NCBI GenBank assembly: GCA_032716605.1
Contig: CM064492.1
Coordinates: 53,064,084-53,128,083 of the forward strand
DNA length: 64,000 nucleotides
Direction: 5' to 3'
Source of the DNA: Paralithodes platypus
Lineage: Eukaryota; Arthropoda; Malacostraca; Decapoda; Lithodidae
Positions 32,970 through 45,350 of the stretch are shown here, piece by piece. How positions within the stretch are numbered: the first letter of the stretch is position 1; every line of letters begins with the position of its first letter. A program made the position numbers and the translations under genes. The notes beneath the pieces are model-generated. The model was not told the origin of the DNA. It did not search any database and was given only the letters and a program-made list of their open reading frames with translations.

Positions 32970-34135
32970 ACCTTAGTGTGGGGTTCCTTGGCGTGCTGGG
33001 TAGTGTATAATGGTGCTCTCTCTTGCTCTGTATGTCTCTTTATCTGTCTCTCTCCTTTAGTGTGGGGTTCCTTGGCGTGCTGGGTAGTGTATAATGGTGC
33101 TCTGTATGTCTCTTTATCTGTCTCTCTCCTTTAGTGTGGGGTTCCTTGGCGTGCTGGGTAGTGTATAATGGTGCTCTCTCTTGCTCTGTATGTCTCTTTA
33201 TCTGTCTCTCTCCTTTAGTGTGGGGTTCCTTGGCGTGCTGGGTAGTGTATAATGGTGCTCTGTATGTCTCTTTATCTGTCTCTCCTTTAGTGTGGGGTTC
33301 CTTGGCGTGCTGGGTAGTGTATAATGGTGCTCTGTATGTCTCTTTATCTGTCTCTCTCCCTTAGTGTGGGGTTCCTTGGCGTGCTGGGTAGTGTATAATG
33401 GTGCTCTGTATGTCTCTTTATCTGTCTCTCTCCCTTAGTGAGGGGTTCCTTGGCGTGCTGGGTAGTGTATAATGGTGCTCTGTATGTCTCTTTCTCTGTC
33501 TCTCCCTTAGTGTGGGGTTCCTTGGCGTGCTGGGTAGTGTATAATGGTGCTCTGTATGTCTCTTTCTCTGTCTCTCCCTTAGTGTGGGGTTCCTTGGCGT
33601 GCTGGGTAGTGTATAATGGTGCTCTGTATGTCTCTTTCTCTGTCTCTCCCTTAGTGTGGGGTTCCTTGGCGTGCTGGGTAGTGTATAATGGTGCTCTCTC
33701 TTGCTCTGTATGTCTTTTTATCTGTCTCTGTCTCTGTATGTCTCTCTCTCCTTTAGTGTGAGGTTCCTTGGCGTGCTGGGTAGTGTATGGTGGTCTATTT
33801 CGCTCTGTCTGTCTCTTTCTCTTTCTTTGTCTCTCTGTCTCTCCCTTTCTCTGGGGTTCCTTGGTGCGCTGGGTAGTGTATGGTGGTCTAGCTTGCTCTG
33901 TCTGTCTGTCTCTCTCTGTCTCTCTCTTTCTCTGTCTGTCTATCTCTCTTTGTCTCTGGGGTTCCTTGGCGTGCTGTGTAGTGTATGGTGGTCTATCTTG
34001 CTATGTCTGTCTGTCTCTCTCTCTCTCTGTCTGTCTGTCTATCTCTCTCTGTCTCTGTCTCTCTTTCTCTGGGGTTCCTTGGTGCGCTGGTTAGTGTATG
34101 GTGGTCTCTCTTGCTCTGTTTGTCTCTTTATTTGT
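32970..34135. repeat. Satellite of 70-110 bp units with growing CT tails
   Basis: Fourteen copies of a unit whose conserved part is GGGGTTCCTTGGCGTGCTGG, GTAGTGTATAATGGTGCTC, followed by a CT-rich tail. Unit length varies mainly through the tail. The first ten are 71-85 bp; the last four (from about 33760) have TATGGTGGTCT and longer tails of 40-60 bp. Open frames across it are artefacts. Confidence 0.93.
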
Positions 34136-34149
34136 ATGTCTGTCTATCT

Positions 34150-35390
<1,241 letters not shown>

Positions 35391-35393
35391 GGG

Positions 35394-35767
35394 TCACCGG
35401 CTTTTTTAATCTTTCTCTCCCTTTCTTTCTTTCCCTGGCTTGTATGCATTCGGCCCCATTCAGCCAACTGTTTTAAGACGTTTATTCCCATCCAGGTGTC
35501 GATGTCTTCCTGGCGAGCGATAGCGAGCCAGCATTGTATGGAGAAATCCGGCTTCGCCGGAGAAATTTTTCTTTCAAAAAATGTACACATTTATCTTGCT
35601 GTCAAAACAAAAATATATACATGCTGGCTCGCTACCGCTCGCCAGGAAAATATTGACACCTGGATTGGGGTAAACGTCTTAAAACAGTAGGCTGAATGAG
35701 GCCGATTGGATACAAGCCAAAGAGAGAGGGAGATAAAGAAAAAAAAAAGCGAGGTGGGCCCCCTTAA
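35394..35767. mobile_element. TTAA MITE family B, copy B3 (reference copy)
   Basis: TTAA on both sides. The arms contain GGCTTGTATGCATTCGGCCC, CCATCCAGGTGTCGATGTC and GGCGAGCGATAGCGAGCC, mirrored by GGCTCGCTACCGCTCGCC, TTGACACCTGGATTGGGG and GAATGAGGCCGATTGGATAC. The loop has a perfect TCCGGCTTCGCCGGA hairpin and TTTACTTT-free AT-rich sequence. It lies between two 30-bp direct repeats (TTGATCTCTATAGGGTCTC and TTGAACTCTATAGGGTCTC). Confidence 0.85.
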
Positions 35768-35886
35768 TTGAACTCTATAGGGTCTCTTTGTAACCGAGGG
35801 AAGTTTTCATGTTCCTTGGTTCTGAATGGCCGATACATAATGGCCGATACATAATGGCGGGAGAAGAGAAAAGGATCATATGTAGT

Positions 35887-36257
35887 TTAAGAGAGGGATG
35901 GGCAGGTTTTTCAGGACCCATTCTCTCCCATGTTAAGCCCCATTTGTTTTGAGATTATAAGATGTTCGGCCCATCAGTTTGATGATTTTAACACCTTTCA
36001 CCCCATTTCGTCGTCAATTTTAAGACCTTTCGTGCTATCTAAGTATCGATGTTATCCTGGAGACCGAGAGCGAGCCTGTACTTTTAAGAGGAATCAGCCT
36101 TCGGCCGGGACATTTTTCTACTGATTTTTTTTACAAATTTATATTAAAGGGGGGTCTAGGGAGTGTTTTTTTAATGCTTGATGGAGGTCTAGCGAGGAAC
36201 TAAAAAACACATCAATAAATATATTTATAGGCCAAAAAATAACCACTATCCCCTTGA
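35887..36257 (+). mobile_element. TTAA MITE family A, copy A8
   Basis: Left TTAAGAGAGGGATGGGCAGG; right ACCACTATCCCCTTGA with one base changed from TTAA. It carries CCCATTCTCTCCCATG, GACCTTTCGTGC, GAGAGCGAGCC, GCCTTCGGCC and GGTCTAGCGAGG. More diverged than A5 or A7. Confidence 0.75.
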
Positions 36258-36283
36258 TAAAAATATACATAGAGAAGTAAACA

Positions 36284-36422
36284 GAATAAATATATACACC
36301 ATATGAGGAGGAGCACTTTATTGACAACGTTTGTCATATAGCTTAATCAGGTCATTGGCCTGATGAAGCTATCTGCGACACGTTATCAATAAAGTGCTCC
36401 TCCTCATATGGTTTTTATATTC
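36284..36422. mobile_element. Foldback MITE family F, copy 1
   Basis: A palindrome of about 139 bp: CCATATGAGGAGGAGCACTT, TATTGACAACG on the left mirrors CGTTATCAATAAAGTGCTCC, TCCTCATATGG on the right. A second copy lies at 46782-46905. It is flanked by GAATAAATATAT / TTTATATTC-type ends; no clear target duplication. Confidence 0.75.
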
Positions 36423-37110
36423 ATATGAATTTTAGATAATTTTCACTTATCTGATGAATATTATATGTATTCTGTAACACGACTTGTATTACAGGTTTAA
36501 CTAACACCATGAGGCAATTATTAATGTGTTTCTTTAACATTAATGGTGATTGATCTTGGACAAAACTAAATCGAAACGAATTTCTTGTAATTATTATCGA
36601 ATTTAAGCCAATCATGGCTTAACATTTCTGCAAGGATTGCTCCTCAGTTTCGCCAGGTAATAAAGTTACCAAAGTTTCAGTAGTTTAAAAAAAAAATATA
36701 TATATATACATAACTAAGATACTAAGCCAGTACCATCCAAACCAATCAACCAACCTGCATTACTCATCCTACTGATAAACAACCTAACCAAGGAAACAAG
36801 TAAACTCAATCTGTTTCCCCCACCCTGTGACTTAAACTGCTTCAAGCTCGTGCGTCCAGAAATGTTAACTATTTGGCTCTGTCACTCTTTAAACTTGGGG
36901 GGGGGGACACTTGTTCCATGCAGCATTGCCTTTTGTCTCCTTCATACGCATAGGAAAAAAAACATACACACACCAATGCACCCATCCTACCAACCAGTAA
37001 AACACACACACACACACCTAACCAACTAAAGAACCCACAACCACCCACTCGGCCAATATAACCAACCAATCACCTAATAAATCAACCAATCGCCCAACCA
37101 CTCACTGAAC
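36423..37110. other. AT-rich stretch with a dispersed CACTTGTTCCATGCAGC motif
   Basis: No gene. The segment at about 36895-36950 (GACACTTGTTCCATGCAGC, TTTTGTCTCCTTCATACGC) recurs at 38858-38915 beside the 54-bp satellite, so it is part of another dispersed repeat. CA tracts lie near 36965 and 37002. Confidence 0.45.
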
Positions 37111-37400
37111 ATGTCAACCACACCACCCGGGAATCAACAAATCAACCAACCACCCGACCACTCACTCATCCAACCAACCACCTTACCACTCACCCATACA
37201 CCCTACCACTCCCCTAACCAACCAACCACTCACCCAACCAACCAACCACTCACCCAACCAACCAACCACTCACCCAACCAACCAACCAATCAATCACTCA
37301 CCCAACCAACCAACCACTCACCCAACCAACCAACCACTCACCCAACAAAGCAACCAACCAATCCGTCTACCAACCAATCAACCCGTCAACCCCACAACCT
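37111..37400. repeat. CCAA-rich minisatellite
   Basis: Repeats built from CCAACCAACCACTCACCCAA, about 20 bp, with irregular CCAA extensions. The open frame across it (37111-37446) is a low-complexity artefact. Confidence 0.9.
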
Positions 37401-37566
37401 AATTAATATTACCCCGCCACACACACACACATTAATCAGGCGCTAGATTAAGTACACCAATGAGATCAACAGGCTTCACATAACGCTAGCTTCCCCCCCC
37501 CCCCCTATAGTACCAGAGATCGACCAACCTCCGCCATATTGGTGCCACTGGGGTTATTATATAACC

Positions 37567-37852
37567 TTAATGGGCCATTTTTCGGGTCCCTCTTCTTCCT
37601 TGTGTTTAGACACATTATTTTTCAGATTTTATGACGTTCGGCTCATTAGTTTGTCCATTTTTTAGACCTTTCGCCCCCATTTCTTTATCAATATTAAGAC
37701 CTTTCGTGCTATTTAGGTGTCGATTTTTTTCCTGGCGAACGATAGCGAGCCTGTAATCTTAGGAGGAACCGGCCGAACGGGAAATTTTTCCACCGAAAAA
37801 TGTATAAATATATCTAGGGGGTGTCTTTTTAAACAAGCACTACCCCCCGTAA
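37567..37852 (+). mobile_element. TTAA MITE family A, copy A9 (short)
   Basis: Left end TTAATGGGCCATTTTTCGGG; right end CAAGCACTACCCCCCGTAA, one base off TTAA. The core is present (GGTGTCGATTTTTTTCCTGG, CGAACGATAGCGAGCC, ACCGAAAAATGTAT). The part after GGGGGTGTC is deleted, giving 286 bp instead of about 370. Confidence 0.7.
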
Positions 37853-38195
37853 ATGGGTGTATCCCTATTATTGCTCATGACTGTACACTTGGATGCCATA
37901 GTCTTTAGCTCACTCATACGAATTTGTGGACACCCTATGATTTTATTTATCCAGTTATAGATATTTGAATTAATATTAAATAGAACTCTCGTTTCAGTAA
38001 ATACTGTATAAAGTTTTGTAGTTTATGTATGAAATTTTTTATTCATAAATTCGTTTCGAATTATATACTTACATGATTAAAAATAGGTGAATTCCACGAA
38101 TACTTATGAGTGGGCCAGAGACAAGTGTAGGCTATATGATTTATAGTTTAGTCTTTAGATCTACTGTATATTCCGCACGACCAAAAACCTAACAT
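37853..38195. other. AT-rich stretch without recognisable feature
   Basis: I see no gene, inverted repeat or tandem structure here. The sequence leads directly into the 54-bp satellite. Confidence 0.4.
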
Positions 38196-38197
38196 AA

Positions 38198-38845
38198 TTC
38201 CGCTGTTTGATAATGATGACAACAATATGACATGACCAATAATATAACAACCCCCGCTGTTTGATAATGATGGTAACAATATGACATGACCAATAATATA
38301 ACAACCCCCCGCTGTTTGATAATGATGGTAACAATATGACATGACCAATAATATAACAACCCCCGCTGTTTGATAATGATGGTAACAATATGACATGACC
38401 AATAATATAACAACCCCCGCTGTTTGATAATGATGGTAACAATATGACATGACCAATAATATAACAACCCCCGCTGTTTGATAATGATGGTAACAATATG
38501 ACATGACCAATAATATAACAACCCCCGCTGTTTGATAATGATGGTAACAATATGACATGACCAATAATATAACAACCCCCGCTGTTTGATAATGATGGTA
38601 ACAATATGACATGACCAATAATATAACAACCCCCGCTGTTTGATAATGATGGTAACAATATGACATGACCAATAATATAACAACCCCCGCTGTTTGATAA
38701 TGATGGTAACAATATGACATGACCAATAATATAACAACCCCCGCTGTTTGATAATGATGGTAACAATATGACATGACCAATAATATAACAACCCCCCGCT
38801 GTTTGATAATGATGGTAACAATATGACATGACCATTATTATAACA
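38198..38845. repeat. 54-bp satellite
   Basis: About twelve near-identical copies of GCTGTTTGATAATGATGGTA, ACAATATGACATGACCAATA, ATATAACAACCCCC. Two units carry an extra C (55 bp), which shifts the frame. With few mismatches, the array looks young or homogenised. A diverged single unit (ATATAACATCACTGCTGTTT) lies at about 38948. Minus-strand frames of up to 230 codons in all three phases are artefacts of the unit being a multiple of three. Confidence 0.95.
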
Positions 38846-39068
38846 TCACTCATTTTGGGGGAGGCACTTGTTACAGGCAGCTTTGCGTTTTGTCTCCTTC
38901 ACTCATATCGGAAAAAAATATAATAATAATAATATACACGACTAGAAATATAACATCACTGCTGTTTAATAAGGAGGGCAACAAAATGGCGTCCAGAAAC
39001 AAAGTTGTCCACTCCCTCTACGATCTCTACATATCCCCGATTGTGACCCCCAGAACACGTGAGATGGC

Positions 39069-39291
39069 TTAAGGGGGGTCACTGTTTTTTGGTTTATCTT
39101 TCTCTCCTTTTCTTTCTTTCCCTTGTTTATATCCATTCTGCCCCATTCAGCCAGCTACCGCTCGCCAGGAAAATATTGACACCTGGATGGGGGTAAACGT
39201 CTTAAAACAGGAGGATGAATGGGGACAAATGGATACAAGCCAAAGAGAGAGGGAGAAAAAGAGAAAAAAAAAGCGAGGTGGTCTCCCTTAA
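39069..39291. mobile_element. TTAA MITE family B, internally deleted copy B4
   Basis: Both outer ends are intact (TTAAGGGGGGTCACTG and GAGGTGGTCTCCCTTAA), but it is 223 bp long instead of about 375. The loop and one inner arm are missing: CATTCAGCC is joined directly to AGCTACCGCTCGCC. Confidence 0.8.
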
Positions 39292-39770
39292 TTAATTACC
39301 ACTACGCCAAAACATCATTCGCCGCGCTTTGTGAATTTGCATAAATTATATATATGTTTATGAGTTTTTGGCTTGGGGATGATGTTTTCTTTTTTCCTTG
39401 ACTAGTAATTAAATTAAGTCTTGGGTGAAAACATACATTTGTCTATTATACTATATATATATTTTTTTTTACTTGTAATTAGGTCTTAGGTAAAAACACA
39501 TTTATTTCTTATTTTTTTTTTTTTTCTTCGACTCATAATTACCACTTAGGTAAAATATACTTTTATCTATTATACTTTATCCCGTTGATGTTTTGTTTTC
39601 TTTTTTCTTGACTCGTAATTAGGACTTGGACAAAACATCCTTTTTTTCTTCTATAATTTATGCGTTCTAGATATTTATTTGTTATTTGTATACATGATTT
39701 ATTTGTTCCTTGAAATATATTTAACACTGGGCACAATGTCTTCCACCTCATCATCTACCTGTCTTCATCA
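39292..39770. other. AT-rich stretch with a weak 110-bp periodicity
   Basis: Blocks of the type TTTTTTCTTGACTCGTAATT, AGGACTTGG, AAAACA recur at about 39395, 39462, 39525 and 39600 with many changes. This is a degraded tandem repeat. No gene is seen. Confidence 0.5.
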
Positions 39771-40505
39771 TCCACTTTATCATCTACCTATCATCCACTC
39801 CACTTCTTCATCCACTACTCAACCACCTAACATCCACTCCTCATCCCCCTATCATTCATCTGTCATCCACTCCTCATCCATCTGTCATACACCTGTCCTC
39901 CAGTTCCTCATCCATATGTCATCCACTCCCTCACCCACCTATCATCCAGTTCTTCATCCATATATCATCCAGTTCCTCATCCACCGGTCATCCAGTTCCT
40001 CATCCACCTGTCATCCAGTTCCTCATCCATCTGTCATCCACTCCCTCACCCACCTGTCATCCACTCCCTCATCCACCTGTCATCCACTTGCTCATCCCCG
40101 TATCATCCAGTTCCTTATCCACCTGTCATCCACTCCCTCATCCACCTGTCATCCAGTTCCTCATCCATCTGTCATCCAGCACCTCATCCACCTGCTCATC
40201 CCCCTATCATCCAGTTCCTTATCCACCTGTCATCCACTCCCTCATCCACCTCTCATCCAGTTCCTCATCCACCTGTCATCGAGTACCTCATCCACCTGTC
40301 ATCCAGTTCCTCATCCACCTGTAATCCAGTTCCTTATTCCCCTGTCATCCAGTTCCTCATCCACCTGTCATCCAGTTCTTCATCCACCTGTCATCCAGTT
40401 CCTCATCCACCTGTCATCCACTCCCTCATTCACCTGTCATTCAGTTCCTCATCCACCTGTCATCCAGTTTTTCATCCACCTGTCATCCACTTGCTCGTTC
40501 ATCTA
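39770..40505. repeat. 23-bp minisatellite, CATCCACCTGTCATCCAGTTC type
   Basis: About 30 copies of a 23-bp unit, CTCATCCACCTGTCATCCAG plus TTC, alternating with CCACTCC variants. The frame rotates every unit, giving a 23-residue peptide period in the open frame 39679-40515, which is an artefact. Confidence 0.93.
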
Positions 40506-40599
40506 TACGCTATAGGCCTATTGCTAGCGGATTCCAATAACTCTCAAGTCTGGTCAAAATATATTGTCATCCAAGTTTAATATCAACTCATCCCAAGAT

Positions 40600-41270
40600 A
40601 TTGCCCCCCCCCCCCCCCCTCCCCCAAGTTATTGTGTATCCTTCATCTATCCTAGACCCTTCCACATTTATTGTCTTCAATTTCTTCTTTCTTCATTTTA
40701 TTCTTGATCTATCACAAGACTCTTCCACATTTCATATTTTTTCATCCTCCCTATTTCTCCATTCTATTTTTATCTATTCCAGACCATTCCACATTTCTTA
40801 TTTCTGTATTCTCCCTATTTCTCCATTCTATTTGTATGTATTCCAGACCCTCCAAATTTTCTTTTTCATTCTCCCATTCCCCTTTTATCGTTATTTGTGT
40901 TCCTCCCTTTGTATATCCCCTCTCTTCAGCCCCCCATGCTTCCCCTTTCCTCGCATCTTATTTATTATTTATTACCATCATCATTCTCATTCTTGCTATC
41001 CTCATTCTTCATCCTCCCCTCTCTTAATTCTTCTCGTGTTCTTGCGCTTATTCATCCTTATAACAATTTTCATTATTGTATTTTGTTTAATTTCCTTTTT
41101 TTTTTCAATCTTGTTTTCCAATTCCTTCTTCGTCATTCCCATTCTTCCTCTCCTTTATGCCTTCCCTCTCCATTTTTTGTTTTGGTCTTCCTTTCAATTC
41201 TGCTTCGTTATCTATTTCACCTGCTTTCTTCTTTCTTCTCCCTTCTCCCTCTTCGCTATTCTCCTCTTCC
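40600..41270. other. Pyrimidine-rich low-complexity stretch
   Basis: It begins with an interrupted poly-C (40604-40625) and continues as T/C-rich sequence with weak repeats of CTATTTCTCCATTCTATTT (about 40748 and 40817). Long open frames here are compositional. No gene is seen. Confidence 0.5.
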
Positions 41271-41616
41271 GTAATTCTTGTGCGTCAAATTCATATATTC
41301 CTTTTTTCTTAAATCTTGTTCGTCATTTTCACACATTGCCTCTTTCTTAATTCGTGGTCGTTATTATCATATATTTCCTCTTTCTTCGTTGTTGTTTTTA
41401 ATTTTCCTATATTTCCTTTTTCTTAATTCCTGTTCCTCATTTGTATATAATTCCTCTTTCTTAATTCTTGTTTGTAATCTGCATATACTTCCTCTTTCTT
41501 AAATCTTGTTTGTCGTTCTCATATATTTCTTCTTTCTGTATTCTTGTTTTTCATTTTCATATATTTCCTCTTTTTTAATTATTGTTCGTCATTTTCATAG
41601 ATTTCCTTTTTTTTTT
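41271..41616. repeat. About 37-bp minisatellite, left part
   Basis: Nine or so degenerate copies of TTCCTCTTTCTTAATTCTTG, TTCGTCATTTTCATATA. The same unit resumes at 44990-45240, on the other side of LINE-5 and a SINE, so those elements split the array. Confidence 0.8.
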
Positions 41617-44600
41617 ATTCTATCTATCTATATATTGCCTGACGCCGTGATCCCCGAAGGGGTGGCCACGAACGAACCGCCCCCATGCACCTCTGTCCCC
41701 AGTCAGTCGACGCCCCTCCCCCCAACCAGCACCGCCTTCGTTCATATACTTCCTCACTCCATCCTTCCACCTCTCTTTCGGTCTACCTCTCCCTCTCTGT
41801 CCTTCCACCTCGCTCTCGTACACCCTCTTAGTCATTCTCTCGCTTTCCATACGTTCCATATGGCCGAACCATCTCCAGTTATTCCTTTTCACACTTTCCA
41901 GCACATCTACCTCCACACCACACCTCCTTTTTACTTCCTCATTAGTCTGTCTATCCCTCCATGTAACTCCGCACGCACTTCTTAAGTAATTAATTTCCAC
42001 TGCTCTCACTTTTGGTCTGAGTCTCTCAACCAACGTCCATGCTTCGCTTCCGTAAGTCAATGTCGGGATTACCACACTGTCATGCAAGGACTTCTTCACT
42101 TCCATACTGACCACCCTATAAATTTCTTCTTACTGCTTTTAACGTTCCTACAACCCTATTTCCCTGTTGTAGCCTCTCCCACACTTCTTCATCCATAGTC
42201 CCATCTTTACTCAACACACTGCCCAGATACTTAAAAGAGTTGACTATCTCCATAGCCTGACCATTCAGCTTCACCTCACACTCTGTGACTTCACCCCTTT
42301 CGAAGACCATAACCTTGCTTTTCCCCGCATTTACCTTCAAATTCCATTTTTCGCACTGTTCCAAACTCATTTACCAGACCCTGCAACTCCCATTCATTAT
42401 CACTCATCAGAACTGTATCATCCGCAAACAGCAGTATAGGTAGCTTCCACTCAATTCCCTCCCTTTTCAGCGATACACCAACATCCACTGCTCTTGATAG
42501 TATTTCTTTCATTACTCCATCCATATATACAGTAAACAACCATGGGGACATCACACACCCCTGTTTCAACCCAACATTCAGGTCAAAGAACTCGCTCTGC
42601 TCACTCTCCACACGTACTGCCGCCTTTGCACCCTCATACATGCTCTTCACTGCTTTCAGCAACTTGCCATCTACTCCGTATATTCTAAGTACTTTCCACA
42701 AACCTTCTCTATCGACTCTGTCATAGGCCTTCTCCAAGTCCATAAAGGCAACATACACCTTTTGTTTCTTCTCCAGATATTTCTCCACAACACAATTCAG
42801 GGTAAAAATCTGATCTACACATCCTCTTCCCTTCCTAAAACCTCCCTGCTCGTCGCCTATCCATTTCTCCATTCTCACTCTCTGAATCACTACCCTACTG
42901 TATACCTTCCCTACTACGCTTAGAAGACATATTCATCGGTGGGTACCACACACTCCTCTTTCCCCTTTGCCCTTATATAGGGGGACTATTATGCCAGTCT
43001 TCCAGTCATCGGGTGCACTCCCTTTCTCCCATGCTAGTTTGCACATTTTTCATACCCATTCAATCACTATCTCACCACCATACCTCAACATTTCCCCACA
43101 CACTCCATCTGTTCCTGGTGCTTTCCCCAACTTCACTCTTTTCATGGCTTCCCACACTTCTGACCTCCTGATCCCCACCTCCTCCTCTATTACTTCTCTT
43201 CTTCTCCCTCCCATACCATATCCAGTTATGTTTGTTGGCTCTTCTTTCCATACATTTAGCAACTCATTGAAGTACTCCCTCCATCTTTCGACTCTCTCTT
43301 GCTTCTCGGCTAGCATTCTCCCATTCTTATCTTTCACACCCTTACTGTTTCCCTTGCTACCTTCCCTAACTTTCTTGACTTCTTTCCAGAACAGTTTCTT
43401 ACTCTCCCTCCATTTTACACTCAGATTCCTTCCCAATTCCTCATCTACTCTGTACTTACTTTCCTTCACTACTCTCTTCACCACCCTCTTACTCTCCACG
43501 TACCTCGCTCGTTTCTGTCTCTCGAAATCTTCATTCCCTCTACTACCCAACCACTCTCTATATGATTTCTTCTTTTCTTCCACAGCTATTCTTACCTCTT
43601 CTGTCCACCATGCTGTTCCTTTCACTCCCCTCCCTCTTCTTCTCACTCCACACACCTCCTCACATGCTGCACAGATCTCATCCTTAAACACCTTGCTCAT
43701 CTCCTCCACTTCCTCCATAACTTCCAGGTCGAACCCACCTAGTTGTCTTTCCACTGCTCTCCTGTACTCCTCCCTGACTTCCTCCTCCTGCAACCTCTCC
43801 ACCCTTCTCACCATTCCATCCTCCTCTCGCCTCCCTCCAGCTCTCCTCACCCACTTCTTTTGTATCCTAACCTTAGCTACCACTACATAATGATCAGACA
43901 GACCCCCTCCAATACCCCTATACACCCTAGCATCCATCACAGATTTCTTAATTCGTTCATCCACACATACATAATCAATCAATGACTTTCGTTCCACCAC
44001 TGTCTCATCCCTCCATCGTCCACACCCGTTTCCACATGTACCTGTGGATCATTCTGTGTCGGAAGAAGGTGTTGGCTATCCTCAGCCTCCTCCCCACACA
44101 TACGTCCACAAGTGCACTACCATTCCCATTCACCTCTGATGGTACCCCCCACCCTCCCACCACTCCCTCAACTTTCCTATCACCCACCTTACCATTCATA
44201 TCTCCAATCAGAAATATTCTTTCGTTCTTGTCAAACTTCTCCAGGCACGCCTCCACATTCATCCAGAACTCCTCTTTCTTTCTTTCAAGTTTATCCTCTG
44301 TCGGGGCATACACACACACAATCACCCACGTTTGTATTCCTACTTTCATTCTCACCCACACAATCCTTGAACCCACAGACCCATACTCTCTTACACATTC
44401 CTTTCATTTGTTACTCACAAACAAGCACGCACCTTCTCTCTCTGTTCATTCACTCACTCCAGCACACACACCCATTCCACACTCCCACTCTCTCACATCT
44501 GAACCTTTCCATTTGGTCTCTGTCATTCCACATACATCAGCCTGGCATTCACTAGCACTTCCAGAACCTCTCTCTCTTTTGTGCCATCATTCATGCCATT

Positions 44601-44835
44601 AACATTCCATGTAGCCATTCTCAGAATTTCCGAAGGAATGTCCTTAGTCGGTCGTGATTCGTCAACATATGTTCCGTCCGCATCCGAGGCTGTTCGTTCG
44701 TTTTTCTTTGCTTTGGTATTTTTTCCGGGTGGGGGTCGGAAACCCACCGACCCAACCTCTTTAGTCGCCTCTTACGACACGCAGAAGGCACGTGGGGCAT
44801 ATTCGATTCCCTTACCCCCAGAGGGGTATCGTTCT
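41617..44835 (-). mobile_element. LINE-5: RTE-like retrotransposon, near full length
   Basis: On the minus strand a leader near 44830-44650 (with CGTAAGAGGCGACTAAAGAG) is followed by endonuclease, linker, reverse transcriptase and a C-terminal domain, ending in an ATATAGATAGATAG tail at 41617-41637. It is related to LINE-3 (same domain order, same tail type, similar leader motif) but clearly a different family. It lies inside the 37-bp minisatellite. Confidence 0.8.
41620..44640 (-). pseudogene. LINE-5 endonuclease / reverse transcriptase, broken
   Basis: Endonuclease: MATWNVNGMND near 44622, CVYAPTED, IGDMNGKVGD near 44205, and IDYVCVDER near 43970. A basic linker ends in GKAPGTDGVCGEM. Reverse transcriptase: QGGFRKGRGCVDQ near 42840, DLEKAYDRV near 42730, LKQGCVMSPWLF near 42560 and the catalytic FADDT near 42420. 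The C-terminal region has WFGHMERMESERMTKRV. Frames change near 44500, 44000, 42900-43050, 42300 and 42115, so it is heavily damaged. The final codons (RQYIDR and TAG) lie inside the GATA tail, so there is almost no 3' UTR. Confidence 0.8.
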
Positions 44836-44844
44836 CATATATGA

Positions 44845-44985
44845 TAGCGTAATGCATAAGTGCGTGGAACTTCGATGTGAGTATCCTAGGTTCGAGTCCT
44901 TGGAGTGCCACATATATTTGTTGATTTCATTATTTGAGTTTAGAGGTGAAGTTGGTTGGTGGAAAAAAACAAAATAAAATATTTA
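44845..44985 (+). mobile_element. tRNA-derived SINE, copy 2
   Basis: An A-box-like TAGCGTAATGCATAAGTGCG and a B box in AGGTTCGAGTCCTT stand 35 bp apart. The body CCACATATATTTGTTGATTT, CATTATTTGAGTTTAGAGGT, GAAGTTGGTTGGTGG is shared with copy 3 near 62117. It ends in an A-rich tail (GAAAAAAACAAAATAAAAT). It adjoins the 5' end of LINE-5 inside the minisatellite. Confidence 0.7.
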
Positions 44986-44989
44986 TTCT

Positions 44990-45240
44990 TTCTTAATTCT
45001 TGTTTTTCCTTTCATATTTTGTCTTTCTAAAAATTTTTTTTTAATTTTCTTTCTTCATTCTTGTTCGTAATTTTCATATATTCCCTCTTTCTTAATCATT
45101 GTTTATTTTCATTTATTTCCTTTTTCTTCATTCGTGTTCGTTATTTTCATCTATTTCCTCTTGCTTTGTTCTTGTTCGTATTTTGCATATATTTCCTTAT
45201 GGTCTGTCAGTTTCATATATTCCCTTTCTTCATTCTCTGC
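44990..45240. repeat. About 37-bp minisatellite, right part
   Basis: Continuation of the array at 41271-41616, with TTCTTAATTCTTGTTTTTCC, TTTTCATATATTCCC and CTTCATTCGTGTTCGTTATT variants. More degenerate than the left part. Confidence 0.7.
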
Positions 45241-45350
45241 ATTTCTTCTTTCCTGCCTTCTTAGTCTATTCTTCCCATTTCTTCTGTCTTCATTCTCCCC
45301 ATTTCTCTCCATTATCATTATTTTTACCCTTTTCCTATTTCCTCTCTTCG

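Noticed and set aside
38198..38845. Regular array that could be taken for CRISPR
   Set aside because: There are no variable spacers; whole units repeat. The other arrays also lack a repeat-spacer pattern, and the DNA is eukaryotic.
38148..38853. Three overlapping minus-strand open frames of 210-230 codons with perfect internal repeats
   Set aside because: They lie wholly in the 54-bp satellite. The unit is a multiple of three without stops, so all phases stay open. Not genes.
39679..41985. Several long pyrimidine-strand frames
   Set aside because: They cover the 23-bp minisatellite and low-complexity T/C-rich DNA; the last one also reads the LINE-5 end antisense.
42967..44602. Plus-strand frames of 307 and 206 codons
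   Set aside because: Antisense shadows of LINE-5, rich in serine and histidine as expected from its GA-rich coding strand.
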